A stretch of 64,000 nt of DNA, taken from positions 1-64,000 of the forward strand of contig CAJNDS010002581.1 of NCBI GenBank assembly GCA_905221605.1. Reading direction: 5' to 3'. Shown here piece by piece: positions 10,579 to 19,567 of this stretch (the first letter of the stretch is position 1; every line of letters starts with the position of its first letter). The position numbers and the translations under genes were made by a program. This DNA is from Symbiodinium natans (taxonomy: Eukaryota; Sar; Dinophyceae; Suessiales; Symbiodiniaceae). Under the pieces are notes generated by a model. That model was not told where the DNA came from and did not search any database. It was given only the letters and a program-made list of their open reading frames with translations.

Positions 10579-12141
10579 CTAGGCTTGCGCAGGGGACGCT
10601 ACATCCAGGAGGCCTTGGCTCCAGGGCACTTCGGCAGAGGCTAGGGTGACCTCGTGGGCTGACTTGTGCAGATGCGAAAGGTGCACTGCAAATCTTCGGG
10701 CATGGCCAGAGCGGGCGAACTTCTCTAGGCGGTTGCGGCTGAGATCATCCGCATCGGTGTTCTTGGCTCCAGGAATGTGGCCGATTTCCAATTCTAGGCC
10801 GCGCGCGTGGGCCCAGGAGGCCACTTTCTCCAGAAAGAAGCTAAGCGGGAAGGCCGTTGTGAACAGTTTGTTGATGGAGGCTTGAGTAGGGCTGTTGTCG
10901 CTGCGTGAGGCGACGCAGAACCTGAGGCAACCGGTGGCTTCGTAGGCCATCTGTAGCAGGACCCACTGTGCCACAGTTTCAAAGCAGGCGATGTACCTTT
11001 GGGCGTCTTTGGTGAGGAAAGGCCATGCAGTGCGAAGCTCTTGGATGTCCCATTGCTGGGCAAACCACCAGGTGGTGGAAGATGTGGCGAGCCAGCCGCC
11101 GATTCCGACGGTGGTTCCATCTGCCATGGCGTCTGCGGCGGATAGGCAAGGCAACAGGGGCTGTCGGGCCAAGGGCATTGTGAACTCGTAGGCGAAACAT
11201 TGGGCGAGCCAATGTATGGCGGCTTTGCTTTCATTGCGCAATGTGATTTCCGAGGCCGAGGGGTCTGCGATGCGGACCCAGATCGTCTTGTCGGCGGCTG
11301 GTATGGGCCATATGTCTGTTTTGGCACGGACAGGCTTCCCCCGGACCTCAATGACTCGAGCTTGCAGCGGGAGTTGGAGGTATGAGGCATCCCTGACGAT
11401 CTTGCAGGAGGCGTCGAGGCACCAGAGGAACTGTGACCAGCTTCTGGGGGGGACCGGGTAGCATGTGCCAGGCGGGCTGTGCAGGTCCGAGTATATCGGG
11501 GCTGTGAAGCAGCGGAGGTGCGAGCTAATGCTCGTTGCCCACATCAGTAGGCCCAGGCAGGCCTCGAGCTCCTTGCGAGGGACTCGTTTGTGTTGCAGCA
11601 ATTGCAACAGCTGTGCACGGAGTTTGTCCAACTTGGGCTGTGCGAGGCAGACGGTTTCGGTTCGGAAGCAGAACTGCCAACCGCACCAAGTGATGCTGGG
11701 CCCAAAGGCGGCCTTCTTCCAGCTGATGGGCGCTCCTACTAGCGAAAGGTAGGCCACGACGAAGGCCAGTTGCTGGGGGGCGCGGCTGTGCAGCAGCGAG
11801 AGCAGGAGGTCGTCCACGTAGAGCCACGCCTTGTGCGGCTCGGAGGCCAGGAGGCGGTGCAGCAGTCTGAGGAGCAGCGCTCCTACGCGCTGCCACCAGT
11901 AGGCTGAAAAGCGTGCTCCAAAATGGCAAACCACGTAGGCGTATAGGCGGCCCGAGTTTCTGAAAAGCAGTAGGCCTTGGTCTGATTTGCGTACCTTGAC
12001 GCGCTTGTGGGCGGCTTTGAAATCGAGCGCGGCGCCCTGCGAGGCATTTGGGGGGTCCAGAGGCTTGAAGGTGGTGCGAAATCGGCAGATGTAGGCAGGC
12101 AAACCCGTTCGGGCAGGGTGCAGCGCGGGTTCACATTGCAC
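10579..12141 (-). CDS. pol: Pol C-terminal part: reverse transcriptase and RNase H
   Basis: Numbering from the first Met of this frame: RT motif A LDFKAAHK (Asp 40), motif B-like FGARFSAYWWQR (about 75-86), catalytic YVDD at 108-111, thumb and WCGW at about 152-155. RNase H then shows the acidic set in order: DAMAD (337/341), FETVAQW (Glu 388), SRSDNSP (Asp 415) and NTDADDLSRNR (463-466). The chain stops about 55 residues after RNase H, with no tyrosine recombinase (no R...HxxR...Y) and no DDE integrase. The RT N-terminus lies in the overlapping frame at 11883-13823, so expression needs a frameshift or the copy carries an indel. All key catalytic residues of RT and RNase H are retained. Confidence 0.85.
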   Translation of the reverse strand: MQCEPALHPARTGLPAYICRFRTTFKPLDPPNASQGAALDFKAAHKRVKVRKSDQGLLLFRNSGRLYAYVVCHFGARFSAYWWQRVGALLLRLLHRLLASEPHKAWLYVDDLLLSLLHSRAPQQLAFVVAYLSLVGAPISWKKAAFGPSITWCGWQFCFRTETVCLAQPKLDKLRAQLLQLLQHKRVPRKELEACLGLLMWATSISSHLRCFTAPIYSDLHSPPGTCYPVPPRSWSQFLWCLDASCKIVRDASYLQLPLQARVIEVRGKPVRAKTDIWPIPAADKTIWVRIADPSASEITLRNESKAAIHWLAQCFAYEFTMPLARQPLLPCLSAADAMADGTTVGIGGWLATSSTTWWFAQQWDIQELRTAWPFLTKDAQRYIACFETVAQWVLLQMAYEATGCLRFCVASRSDNSPTQASINKLFTTAFPLSFFLEKVASWAHARGLELEIGHIPGAKNTDADDLSRNRLEKFARSGHARRFAVHLSHLHKSAHEVTLASAEVPWSQGLLDVASPAQA

Positions 12142-13823
12142 ACTGAGCTATCGAGGACCATCCATCTTTGCCTGGCGATGCCTTTAGGCCACTGGGCGCG
12201 GGCTTCTTGTTCGCCCCCGGGGATTTCGATGACCCAACCCTGGGCCATTTCTTCCTCGATGAGGCGTTGCAGGAGTTCGGGCTGGGCCTCGGCGTTCTTC
12301 CAATTGCTATCAAACTCCTTGAGGCAAGTGTCCAGTGGGTGCTGGGCGTGCTGGGCTTCGACCGCGGGCCACTGGTGGCTGCTGGCAATGGGCTCGAAGA
12401 CGCCAGTGGGCACCCCTTGGGCCAGGATGTCTGGCAGGCCCTTGTCTATGTCTTGCGTGAGGCAGGCTAGGCCTAGGCGCGAGAGGAGCTTGAGGCGGAA
12501 AGGTTGGCCGTCATCCACCGCGGCGGCGGACTGTTGTGGAAGATCTAGGCTGGCTGCTGCCATTTCCAGCAGCGACTGTTGCTCTTCTTCCGACAGGGGG
12601 TGTTCCGGCTTGCTTTGGGCAATGTGCGCAGCTATGCGCTTGTAGCGGTCGGCCTGCAGGCACCAAGTTTGCATTTGGTCGATGAGTGATAAAAGGCTGG
12701 CGTGAGGTTTGGCAGGTTTCGAACAGTCGGCTGTGCTTTGGAGACCGGCGCCGTCACATGCGGGCGCACGCGGTCCAGGTCCCGCCATGCGCTCGGGCGT
12801 TGGCGGCTCCATGGGCAAGGGGATGGCAGGCGAGGGAGGCGAATTCGGCCACAGGTGTCGGAAGACCTCAAGAATGTTGCAGGCTAGCTCGGCCGGGTAT
12901 TCGGCGGTGCTGGAGCTGATGTATCTGCCCGATTTGTCCCTCTTGTTGCGCAAAGAGGGATGCTTGAAGGCATGGGCGCAGTTTTGCTGTACCCCTCGGA
13001 TGTGGGGGCTGTTGGACGCGAATGCCCAGGATTTGGACCAAATCATTCCGTAGGTGCAGGCAGCGACAGAGGCGACGTGGGCTGCTGAGGCACGCAGCAG
13101 CTGTTGACATGAGGGCTCCATCCAGGCCATGCTTGAAGGGGGGTTTTCCAGGACCCAAGTGCCCCCCGAGGCTGCCACCGCTCGGCAGAGCTGGTGGCAT
13201 CTTTCGTGTATGCAGCGGCTCCCCGCGGCGCGGCGGGTGAGCGTGGGGCTATCAGAGGGCAGACCGTTGAGGTGTTCGGGCGTGCGGCATGGCGGAGGCC
13301 CTCCAGGTGCGAGTTTGAGAATGGAGTAGTCGCGGCAGGGCGGGGCCGCCACTAGGAGGGCTATGCGCCCAGACCAGGCTAGGCGAAGTAGGCGTGTGAA
13401 GAAAGAATCCGAGAGTATGTCGTGGGCCTCGTTGATGGCGATATCTATGGGCTCCCAGTGCGGTATGCCCTGTTTTGAGGCTGCGACTGCAATTGGAGAG
13501 TGCCTGCCCGCGAAAAGGTCCAGGAGCACGCGTGCAGGGGCTTCTGGGGTAGGCGGCGCTGCGGGCTGTGCACGGGCCGGTGAGGCTTCCTCTCGTCTCC
13601 AGACAATGTTGCGAAAGGGCGGGTGGTTGGGCGTGTCTTGCTGCGCAGCCCCGGAGGACGATCCTGGAGGCGGTCTGTGGTCCAGGGCGCTGGCTGAGGA
13701 GAAGGCCGTCAGAGGCCTGTCACCCAACTGCGTGCCAGGCCGGTCGGTTCCGAAAACCGTGAGGGGCCTCTGGGAGGCTAGGCTAGGCCGTGGCGGGCCG
13801 GGGCCAGGATTCGGCTGGGGGCC
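11883..13823 (-). CDS. pol: Pol N-terminal part: C5-methyltransferase-like domain and start of RT
   Basis: The open frame continues from the Gag linker after the insertion. A fortuitous ATG at 14042 lies inside the insertion. The linker has PLTVF/PLTAF motifs shared with the Gag tail. A methyltransferase-like domain follows (about 13550-12858): motif I LLDLFAG, motif IV VAAPPCRDYS with the Pro-Pro-Cys of C5-cytosine methyltransferases, motif VI-like WVLENPP, then a closing STAEYPAELA segment. A helical spacer leads to the RT fingers (WPKGIARQRWMVLDSS). The frame loses RT similarity near 12050-12100, where the next frame takes over. This is a -1 relation and a run of six C residues lies at 12050-12055. 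Capture of cytosine methyltransferases by dinoflagellate retrotransposons has been published; whether this is the same lineage needs a search. Confidence 0.72.
   Translation of the reverse strand, partial: GPQPNPGPGPPRPSLASQRPLTVFGTDRPGTQLGDRPLTAFSSASALDHRPPPGSSSGAAQQDTPNHPPFRNIVWRREEASPARAQPAAPPTPEAPARVLLDLFAGRHSPIAVAASKQGIPHWEPIDIAINEAHDILSDSFFTRLLRLAWSGRIALLVAAPPCRDYSILKLAPGGPPPCRTPEHLNGLPSDSPTLTRRAAGSRCIHERCHQLCRAVAASGGTWVLENPPSSMAWMEPSCQQLLRASAAHVASVAACTYGMIWSKSWAFASNSPHIRGVQQNCAHAFKHPSLRNKRDKSGRYISSSTAEYPAELACNILEVFRHLWPNSPPSPAIPLPMEPPTPERMAGPGPRAPACDGAGLQSTADCSKPAKPHASLLSLIDQMQTWCLQADRYKRIAAHIAQSKPEHPLSEEEQQSLLEMAAASLDLPQQSAAAVDDGQPFRLKLLSRLGLACLTQDIDKGLPDILAQGVPTGVFEPIASSHQWPAVEAQHAQHPLDTCLKEFDSNWKNAEAQPELLQRLIEEEMAQGWVIEIPGGEQEARAQWPKGIARQRWMVLDSSVCNVNPRCTLPERVCLPTSADFAPPSSLWTPQMPRRAPRSISKPPTSASRYANQTKAYCFSETRAAYTPTWFAILEHAFQPTGGSA
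12045..12060 (-). other. frame-change zone inside RT with C6 run
   Basis: RT similarity passes from the upstream frame to the downstream frame between about 12100 and 12030. On the coding strand this zone contains ACCCCCCAAAT. The relation between frames is -1. It could be a programmed slip or a one-base indel in the homopolymer. The heptamer does not fit the ideal X-XXY-YYZ rule well, which favours an indel. Confidence 0.4.
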
Positions 13824-13825
13824 AA

Positions 13826-13850
13826 CCAGGACGGCGGATTCGTCATCATA
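13826..13850 (+). repeat. left terminal inverted repeat of the insertion
   Basis: 25 bp, 23 identical to the reverse complement of 17635-17659. It is followed inward by GTCGCTATA motifs, which are also present inside the other end. Confidence 0.6.
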
Positions 13851-16800
13851 CAGCGGTTCGTCGCTATAAACACAATCGTCGCTATACAGCCTGCTAGTGG
13901 AACTGAGACTTGTGCAGCTATTGGCTTTCAGTAGTTCGCCAGCGAATCTTTGTTTGACGAAATGTTTCATATAATTATGCGCTGATTTGGCAGTAGGCGG
14001 CATTTGTTCGTATGTACACACGCAAGACCACCGGCCCAACATAACGTTACCGCTTCAAAATGAAACCACAAGCAATTTGTACCTGGAAGCCTGAAATTTG
14101 TTCTCTGCCACACCTAACAAATTTTGTTCTTAAACGTCTTTCGCCTTCTCAGCGTAGACTGCGGCATGTGTTGCTTTCAGCACGCTCCATGAAGATGCAA
14201 AGCTCTGATGTGAGGATGGTTTCTGCGCAATCGCTTTCGAATGCAATGAAAAAGTTGTGTCAAAATTCGAACCGTCCTTGTTGCAGCGATGAACACGCTA
14301 TAGTTTTGCAGCGTGGATGGCACCACCCTGGCAAGTTCAAACTTTTTGGTTGAAATGGACGCGGTACATCGAAACTTTGCCTGGAGGGTGTATATATATA
14401 TATACACACACTTTTTCAAGAGGAAGCACCATCGTCTAAAGCAAGAGTGAGCCGCTTTATCAAAAGCAAACACGCTACTTCGAAAACCCTCAGTGAAAAC
14501 AAGTTGCATTGTTGCGGACTTTTGAGGGCAGCGCACAAACGTCTGCCAATCAAGGCAGATGCTGCAGGCTTCGCAAGACTTCAAGTTTTGTGCTTGCCAT
14601 CCATGCCCGTGACGCTCGTGCAAATAGCCGCATTGCAAAACGAAATCTCGCCATGTTTCTAGTTTTGCTCACTTGTCCATCCCGTCATACGTTGGGCTGC
14701 ATCATGCTCTATGAGTCAGTATATATCTCAGTGCACGTGCTTCATCGCACTTTGGACTTCAAACGACAAGAAGTCAACCTGCTGGAGGGCGGCCCATCGG
14801 GCAACGTGAACGTCAACTTTATAGACACATGCTGAGCCTACACGCACGTCGTTTTCGACGGCAAATTGAACGCCTTAAACTTGCTGCACGCCGAGACCGA
14901 CAATATCTCGCACGACCAGCCAGCCCATGAGCAGCAGATCGACCCTCCAGAAACTTAACCAAGCTCAAAACAAGATGGCTTTTGTAAGAACATGACGCCA
15001 AAAACCTCAAACTTCCACATCTTAAACCCTATTTGAAGAATGAAAACCAAAACCACAGTGTTCAACCCAAAGCCCTTTGAGCTTCCCGAAAAGAAAAACC
15101 TGATTGCACCACGCTCCCCAGATGGTATGGTTTTGCTTACGAAGCCTGTCGCCATGGCTCATCTTATCTTTCTAAACGTACAGAGTGGCAACATAATTAC
15201 ATAATAACACTTCGGCCGAAAAGGCAAGAGCCGTGGAGGCTGAGCAAAGCTACGTATAAGCACGAACATGGTTTTTTTGTTTTTTCATGTTTGTTGTTGC
15301 GCTCACATTGCCTCGCGTGGTCCACTTGCTTGCTTTTTGTTTTTGCACGCTCTTTGTCGGCCATTGCTCCCCCGGCAGCATATATAGTATTTTGGGCTGA
15401 AGCCCTTTCGGAGACCCCCTCTCGCTCAATCCCTGGAAGTAGGAGCAAGTAAGGAGAGACCTTGAAACCATGCAAAAACAGCCTAAAAGCGAAGGAGTAA
15501 ACAACCCGTCGAGGGTTTCGAGCTCAGGGTTTGAGATTCTTACGCTTAGGGTTTAGGTTTGTTTTACGGGGTGGAGAAGGGTGACTGAGGGTTCAGGCAC
15601 TCTCAATTTTGGGGGCTTGTAGGACTCCGGGCTTAGGCTGTTGGGTTCATGGCTTCCGGCGAAGAGGTGGATGCGAAGGTGCAGATTTCACGCAGGGTGT
15701 GACCGTCGTGGAGTTGCATTGCTCCTGTTCAACCACTTTGGAACTGTGAAATGTTTTTTGAACTGCGAGACGAGTCCGTGTATCACCGTGTATCTGCGTG
15801 TATTCGTCGCTATAACCCAGGGTTTGACCGTGTATCAACGTGTATCTGCATTGGGCATTCCCAATCCAATTATTCGAATATGTCTATATGATTGGAATCG
15901 GGAAGCGAAACCGTGTAGCACCGTGTTCTGCATCGTGCGTTCCGATTCACAAATGTTCTATCGTCTGAAGGCCGATATCTTCCACAATTGCCACGGTTAC
16001 CGGGAAGTTGGAGATTCGTTGCCCGATCTAGAGTCAGGGGGAACTAGAGCCCTGACAGTCGCCATTTCAAGATAGTGCTTCGTAGTTGGCACTCCGAGTG
16101 CTAGACCATGTGACTCATCCTGACGCCGGTTTTTTTCACACCGTGCCTAATCAAAACGCGCTGAAACTGTAGACCGTTTTTCAAGCCAGGCTACGGAGCC
16201 AGATGAACTCTGCATACAACCAACACCGCCTGGATGAGCACAGTCATCCTCCACATCCATCCGCGGAGCGACGGTCATATTCCTAAGTCCTAAATCCTCC
16301 ACCGTTTTATTACGTCGCAGCCACTGTGAGAAGCTTAGCCCGTACTTCACTTTCCAACTGCAGGGCAAGACCGCGGGAGAGTCGTTCTAAGCAGTGCGCA
16401 TATGTGTAGCCGCCATGAGCCGTGAACAAACTATATAGTGCCTATAAATATTAATCTCGGTGATGGTTTTCGAGAAGTAAAACGGCAAGTACAAACTCCT
16501 TCGTGCTAAGAATATCAGCGTTGTTGACCTTGAAGCACACTCCATTCGAACCAAGGCTTGATTGACCATTGGTATCGAGCGCGCACGTGCAGCGTCATGT
16601 CCACGATGTCCCCACCAGAAGAATACTAGACTGACGTTCTAGCGCATCAAGAAACAAGGGTTGCCACATGTTGCCGCATTACCACGCCTCACGAAGCCTG
16701 GTTGAAGCTGAAGAGAGCTTCTGAAGCTCCAAAAGGAAACGCTACCAGGGGATCGGCAAGGTCAGGGAGTTTCATGATCACGCTTAAGTCTAGAGCATTG

Positions 16801-17634
16801 TGATTGTTGACTTATGGTGTGGGTCTATCTATTTACCCTTGTCTTCGAAGGTAAAGCTTGTCGGTTTCGGAGTTTGATGCCGTGTGTGTGATGGAAATTA
16901 AGGCTGCGAAAATGCATATACATATTTTATACCCATCAGGATGCACCTGACGACAGTCAACGCTCTGGGATCAGGGTTAAGGCTTGCTTAAGCGTCTCGC
17001 TGGTTTGGATGCTCGTGGCTATGCTCCACGTATTTTCACACTGCGGGCCCAGCTGTCGAAACTTCACAATCACAACAACGTTGTTCCGCCGCGATGTGCA
17101 ACTCACAAGACTTATATACAATCCTCCATCGTCTTCGCATTTAGAAGTTAAACCAAGACCGATGATTCAGGCTGTTCCTCTCGTTATGCCAACGAAACAA
17201 CCTCTCGTGGAAAGCCGGCGTCGGCAGACAACCAAGCAGCGCAGAAATTCAAAAAGTAAAACATCAGCATCAACAAGTCCAAACTATTTCGCTTCTTAAA
17301 CAAAGCTCAGACCGCCGTGATGTGTTTGTCCAACCACAACCTCGCGATTGAATTATCTAATACGGAGCAGTCGAGTTGGATTGAAACCTCCGAGTTGCAC
17401 CCTGCCCCAAACTAAGGGAAAGTTTTTGGCGACCTGCGCTGAGCAGAAAGCATATGCCTGACCCGGACTTCAAAATGGCGGACTTCTCTCAATCTTTGTG
17501 TGAAATTTAAAATTCAACTGCTTCTTAAGTTGCTGACAGATTTTCTTCGACAAGTCGGGCTTAACACCGATTCCAATGCCCCCACGATTGTCGCTATAAC
17601 GACAGTCGTTGTCATACACTTAACTGTTGCTATA

Positions 17635-17659
17635 TATGATGACGAATCTGCCGTCTTGG
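17635..17659 (-). repeat. right terminal inverted repeat of the insertion
   Basis: Reverse-complement partner of 13826-13850. It borders the Gag reading frame exactly where Gag-like sequence stops. Confidence 0.6.
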
Positions 17660-19112
17660 AAAGCATTGCTGCACAGGCGCCGGTCGCGCTTTGTCCGGGC
17701 CTGAGTCACCAGAGAAGGCCGTGAGGGGCTTCTGCTGGCCCGGCTGCGGCCTGGTGTCAGGTGCAGAGAAAGCCGTGGCGGGTTTGCACGTGGCAGGGCC
17801 GAAGGGCGGTAGCGGCGGTCGTTGCCCAGGCAGGCGCGCCCGTCCGGAACTGTCCCTGGGCAGACAGGATCCGGACTGTTTCAGGTGCGGGCATCCGCGC
17901 ACTGCACAGATGTGGGCGAACTTGCATTCCGGCAGCTTGCACTGGCCGGTTTGGTAGCGGCGACAAATGGGCTGACCTTTGTGCACGCCGACCCAGTTGG
18001 CCGGAAGATTCGTGATCTTGCCTTGGCCTTTGCCGCGGCCTTTCTTTGGCGGGCGCTCGGCGGAGCGGTCAGGCCTGGGCGGGGGGGGCGGCACTTGAGG
18101 GGCTTTGCGTTTGGCGGGGCTGTTGTCGCCGCGGCCCAGGCCTTTAGGCGAGCCTTTGTCCGCGGCGGCCTTGGGCCGAAGCTGGAGTAGGCTGGAGACA
18201 TCGTTGCGGATGGCCGTGAGCTCGTGCAGGGCGTCGTCCAGGGACCAGGACTGGGCCACTAGGTCGGAGATGGCTGCCCAGATTTTTCGGTCGGCGGCGA
18301 TAAGTTCGCCAGTGGTGGGCGTACGTAGGCCGAGCTGGGCGTCGGGCTGTTGTAGGCACAATTCTCGGACTTTCTTGTCCAGGGCCTTGAGATTCTGAAG
18401 GTGCGCCGCCCCGCAGAGGGCCCAGGCGTTGCGAAAGACGGTCTGGATGCGCTCCAACCAGGCGGCTGCGAGGCGCATGTGCTTCACGGGCACCTCGGGC
18501 GTCTCATCGAAGAAGGCAGAGGCGATGATCTGGGCTTCTGTGCGAATGGGCTTGGCAGTTTTGGCCTCCATGTGCTCTTGGTATTGTTTCGCAGAAAGGC
18601 GAAACTGCCAGGGGACCCAGCGGAGCTTTTCCCCGGGCTTCAGGCTGTGGTGCACAAGGCTGAGGAGGCGTATGCTGGGCATGGAGTCCTGGTCGAGGAG
18701 CTCCCCAGGATAATTGGCCTTGAACTTGTCTATCATATCTTGCACCGCTTCTTGCGTGAGGCGTGGGGGCAGGTGCTCCATCCATTGGGAGGGCTGGGAG
18801 GGCAGAGTGGAGGCTGGGGTTTGTGCGCCAGCGGGCCGAGGCGGCTTCAGGCGTCTGGGTCTTTTTGTGGCATTGGTCCAAGGCTTTGCGTAGGCGGGCT
18901 ATCTCGACGGACGAGTCAAGGTCCCCCGTCGTGAGGCTTTGGGCAGTGGCTTCGGGCAGTGAATTTATGAAGGCGGAGAGGCGGTCGACACTGGGGAAGG
19001 CCCAGGCAAAATCGGAGATGCTTTGGTAGCCCTGATCTGACAGGGCTGTGCACAGAAGGTCGTGCACACGGCACTCCTTGAGGAGTTCGTGAAAGGCCGT
19101 TGGGCAATCCAT
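17660..19112 (-). CDS. gag: Gag-like protein with CCCH zinc finger (frameshifted)
   Basis: The start at 19112 gives about 93 residues of helical N-terminal domain (FHELLKECRVHDLL, DFAWAFPSVDRLSAF). A frame change then falls at about 18830-18890, and the second frame runs from about 18860 through QWMEHLPPRL to 17660. This part has helical capsid-like stretches (ELLDQDSMPSIRLLSLVHH, SAFFDETPEVPVKH), a basic Pro/Lys-rich linker and a zinc finger C-x7-C-x4-C-x3-H (about 17900-17970), closely followed by another Cys/His group (C-x4-C-x-H). The tail has repeated Pro-Leu-Thr-Ala-Phe motifs that recur in the Pol N-terminus. In retroelements Gag packages the RNA, and the finger would bind RNA. I associate this Gag type with dinoflagellate elements. 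The frame opens straight into the inserted element at 17659. Confidence 0.7.
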
Positions 19113-19435
19113 GGCTTGGCGAGAGGAGTGAGGAGGGGAGCGAGATCACGTTGAGGTTGGAGATGGCTGCGGCGGGTACCTGACAGGCAGGGGGGTGCAG
19201 ATCGGGCGGGGTCGGGACGGGGGGTTGAAACTGCATGCAAGCACAACCGGCAGCGATAGCGGTCCAGCTTATTTTCAGGCTAGGCGAAATTCAGCTAGGC
19301 GTGGTCGGAAGGCATTCCCATGCGAGGCGGCAGGCTTTGTGGCGGCACACGCGGCTCGGAGCGTGCTCAGCGAGCTCCATTCCGGCTGGACCGATCAAGA
19401 TCCCGCAGGCTGTGCGCCATTGGGCTGCGGAGACC

Positions 19436-19567
19436 TCACACACTATGCACGGCCCCAACACGGGTTAGGTCAGGGCCAGCTGAGCCAGGAGTCAGCTGGG
19501 CATGGGCAGACATGGGTGGTCATGATTCGTGCGTGTCAAAACACCTGGGAACAAAAAACCCCAGTGC
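19436..19567 (-). repeat. repeat A, outer copy (A1)
   Basis: The 132-bp counterpart of 10161-10292. It forms the 5' end of the minus-strand retroelement and is followed, after about 320 bases of leader, by the Gag start at 19112. Any promoter for the element would be expected in or just after this repeat, but I can point to no specific motif. Confidence 0.9.

Larger units (their letters stand above)
13826..17659. mobile_element. 3.83-kb TIR insertion inside the retroelement
   Basis: The ends are an imperfect inverted repeat: 13826-13850 reads CCAGGACGGC then GATTCGTCATCATA-type sequence, and 17635-17659 is its reverse complement with 23 of 25 matches. Both ends are flanked by AA (13824-13825 and 17660-17661), a candidate 2-bp target duplication. 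Removing 3834 bp plus one AA puts the Gag and Pol frames in phase with no stop at the joint. The motif TCGCTATA recurs inside both ends and near 15807. No transposase-like protein is visible inside, so the element is probably non-autonomous. The only longer internal frames (15641-16075, 17009-17299 plus strand) have no recognisable domain. A TTTAGGG-like piece lies at about 15545-15560. Confidence 0.6.
9763..19567 (-). mobile_element. retroelement with split direct repeats, Gag, methyltransferase-like domain, RT and RNase H
   Basis: Read on the minus strand the order is: repeat A1 (19567-19436), Gag, linker carrying a 3.83-kb insertion, methyltransferase-like domain, reverse transcriptase, RNase H, repeat B1 (10513-10293), repeat A2 (10292-10161), a 177-bp spacer, repeat B2 (9983-9763). 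A2 directly abuts B1, so this internal junction equals the two outer ends joined. That is the signature of split direct repeats in PAT/Ngaro-type tyrosine-recombinase retrotransposons. Those elements normally carry a tyrosine recombinase after RNase H, but only 66 bases separate the pol stop from B1, and no recombinase motif is seen elsewhere. The size without the insertion is about 6.0 kb. The element is damaged by two apparent frameshifts. The outer ends are fixed by where A and B stop matching. Class assignment beyond RT retroelement is inference. Confidence 0.82.

Noticed and set aside
10646-13869. Numerous plus-strand frames of 60-212 codons under the retroelement pol
   Set aside because: They are antisense shadows of RT, RNase H and the methyltransferase-like domain.
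13824-14042. The first 73 residues of the 719-codon Pol frame, starting at Met 14042
   Set aside because: This part lies inside the TIR insertion and translates its terminal repeat. The natural N-terminus is the Gag linker at 17660 and beyond.
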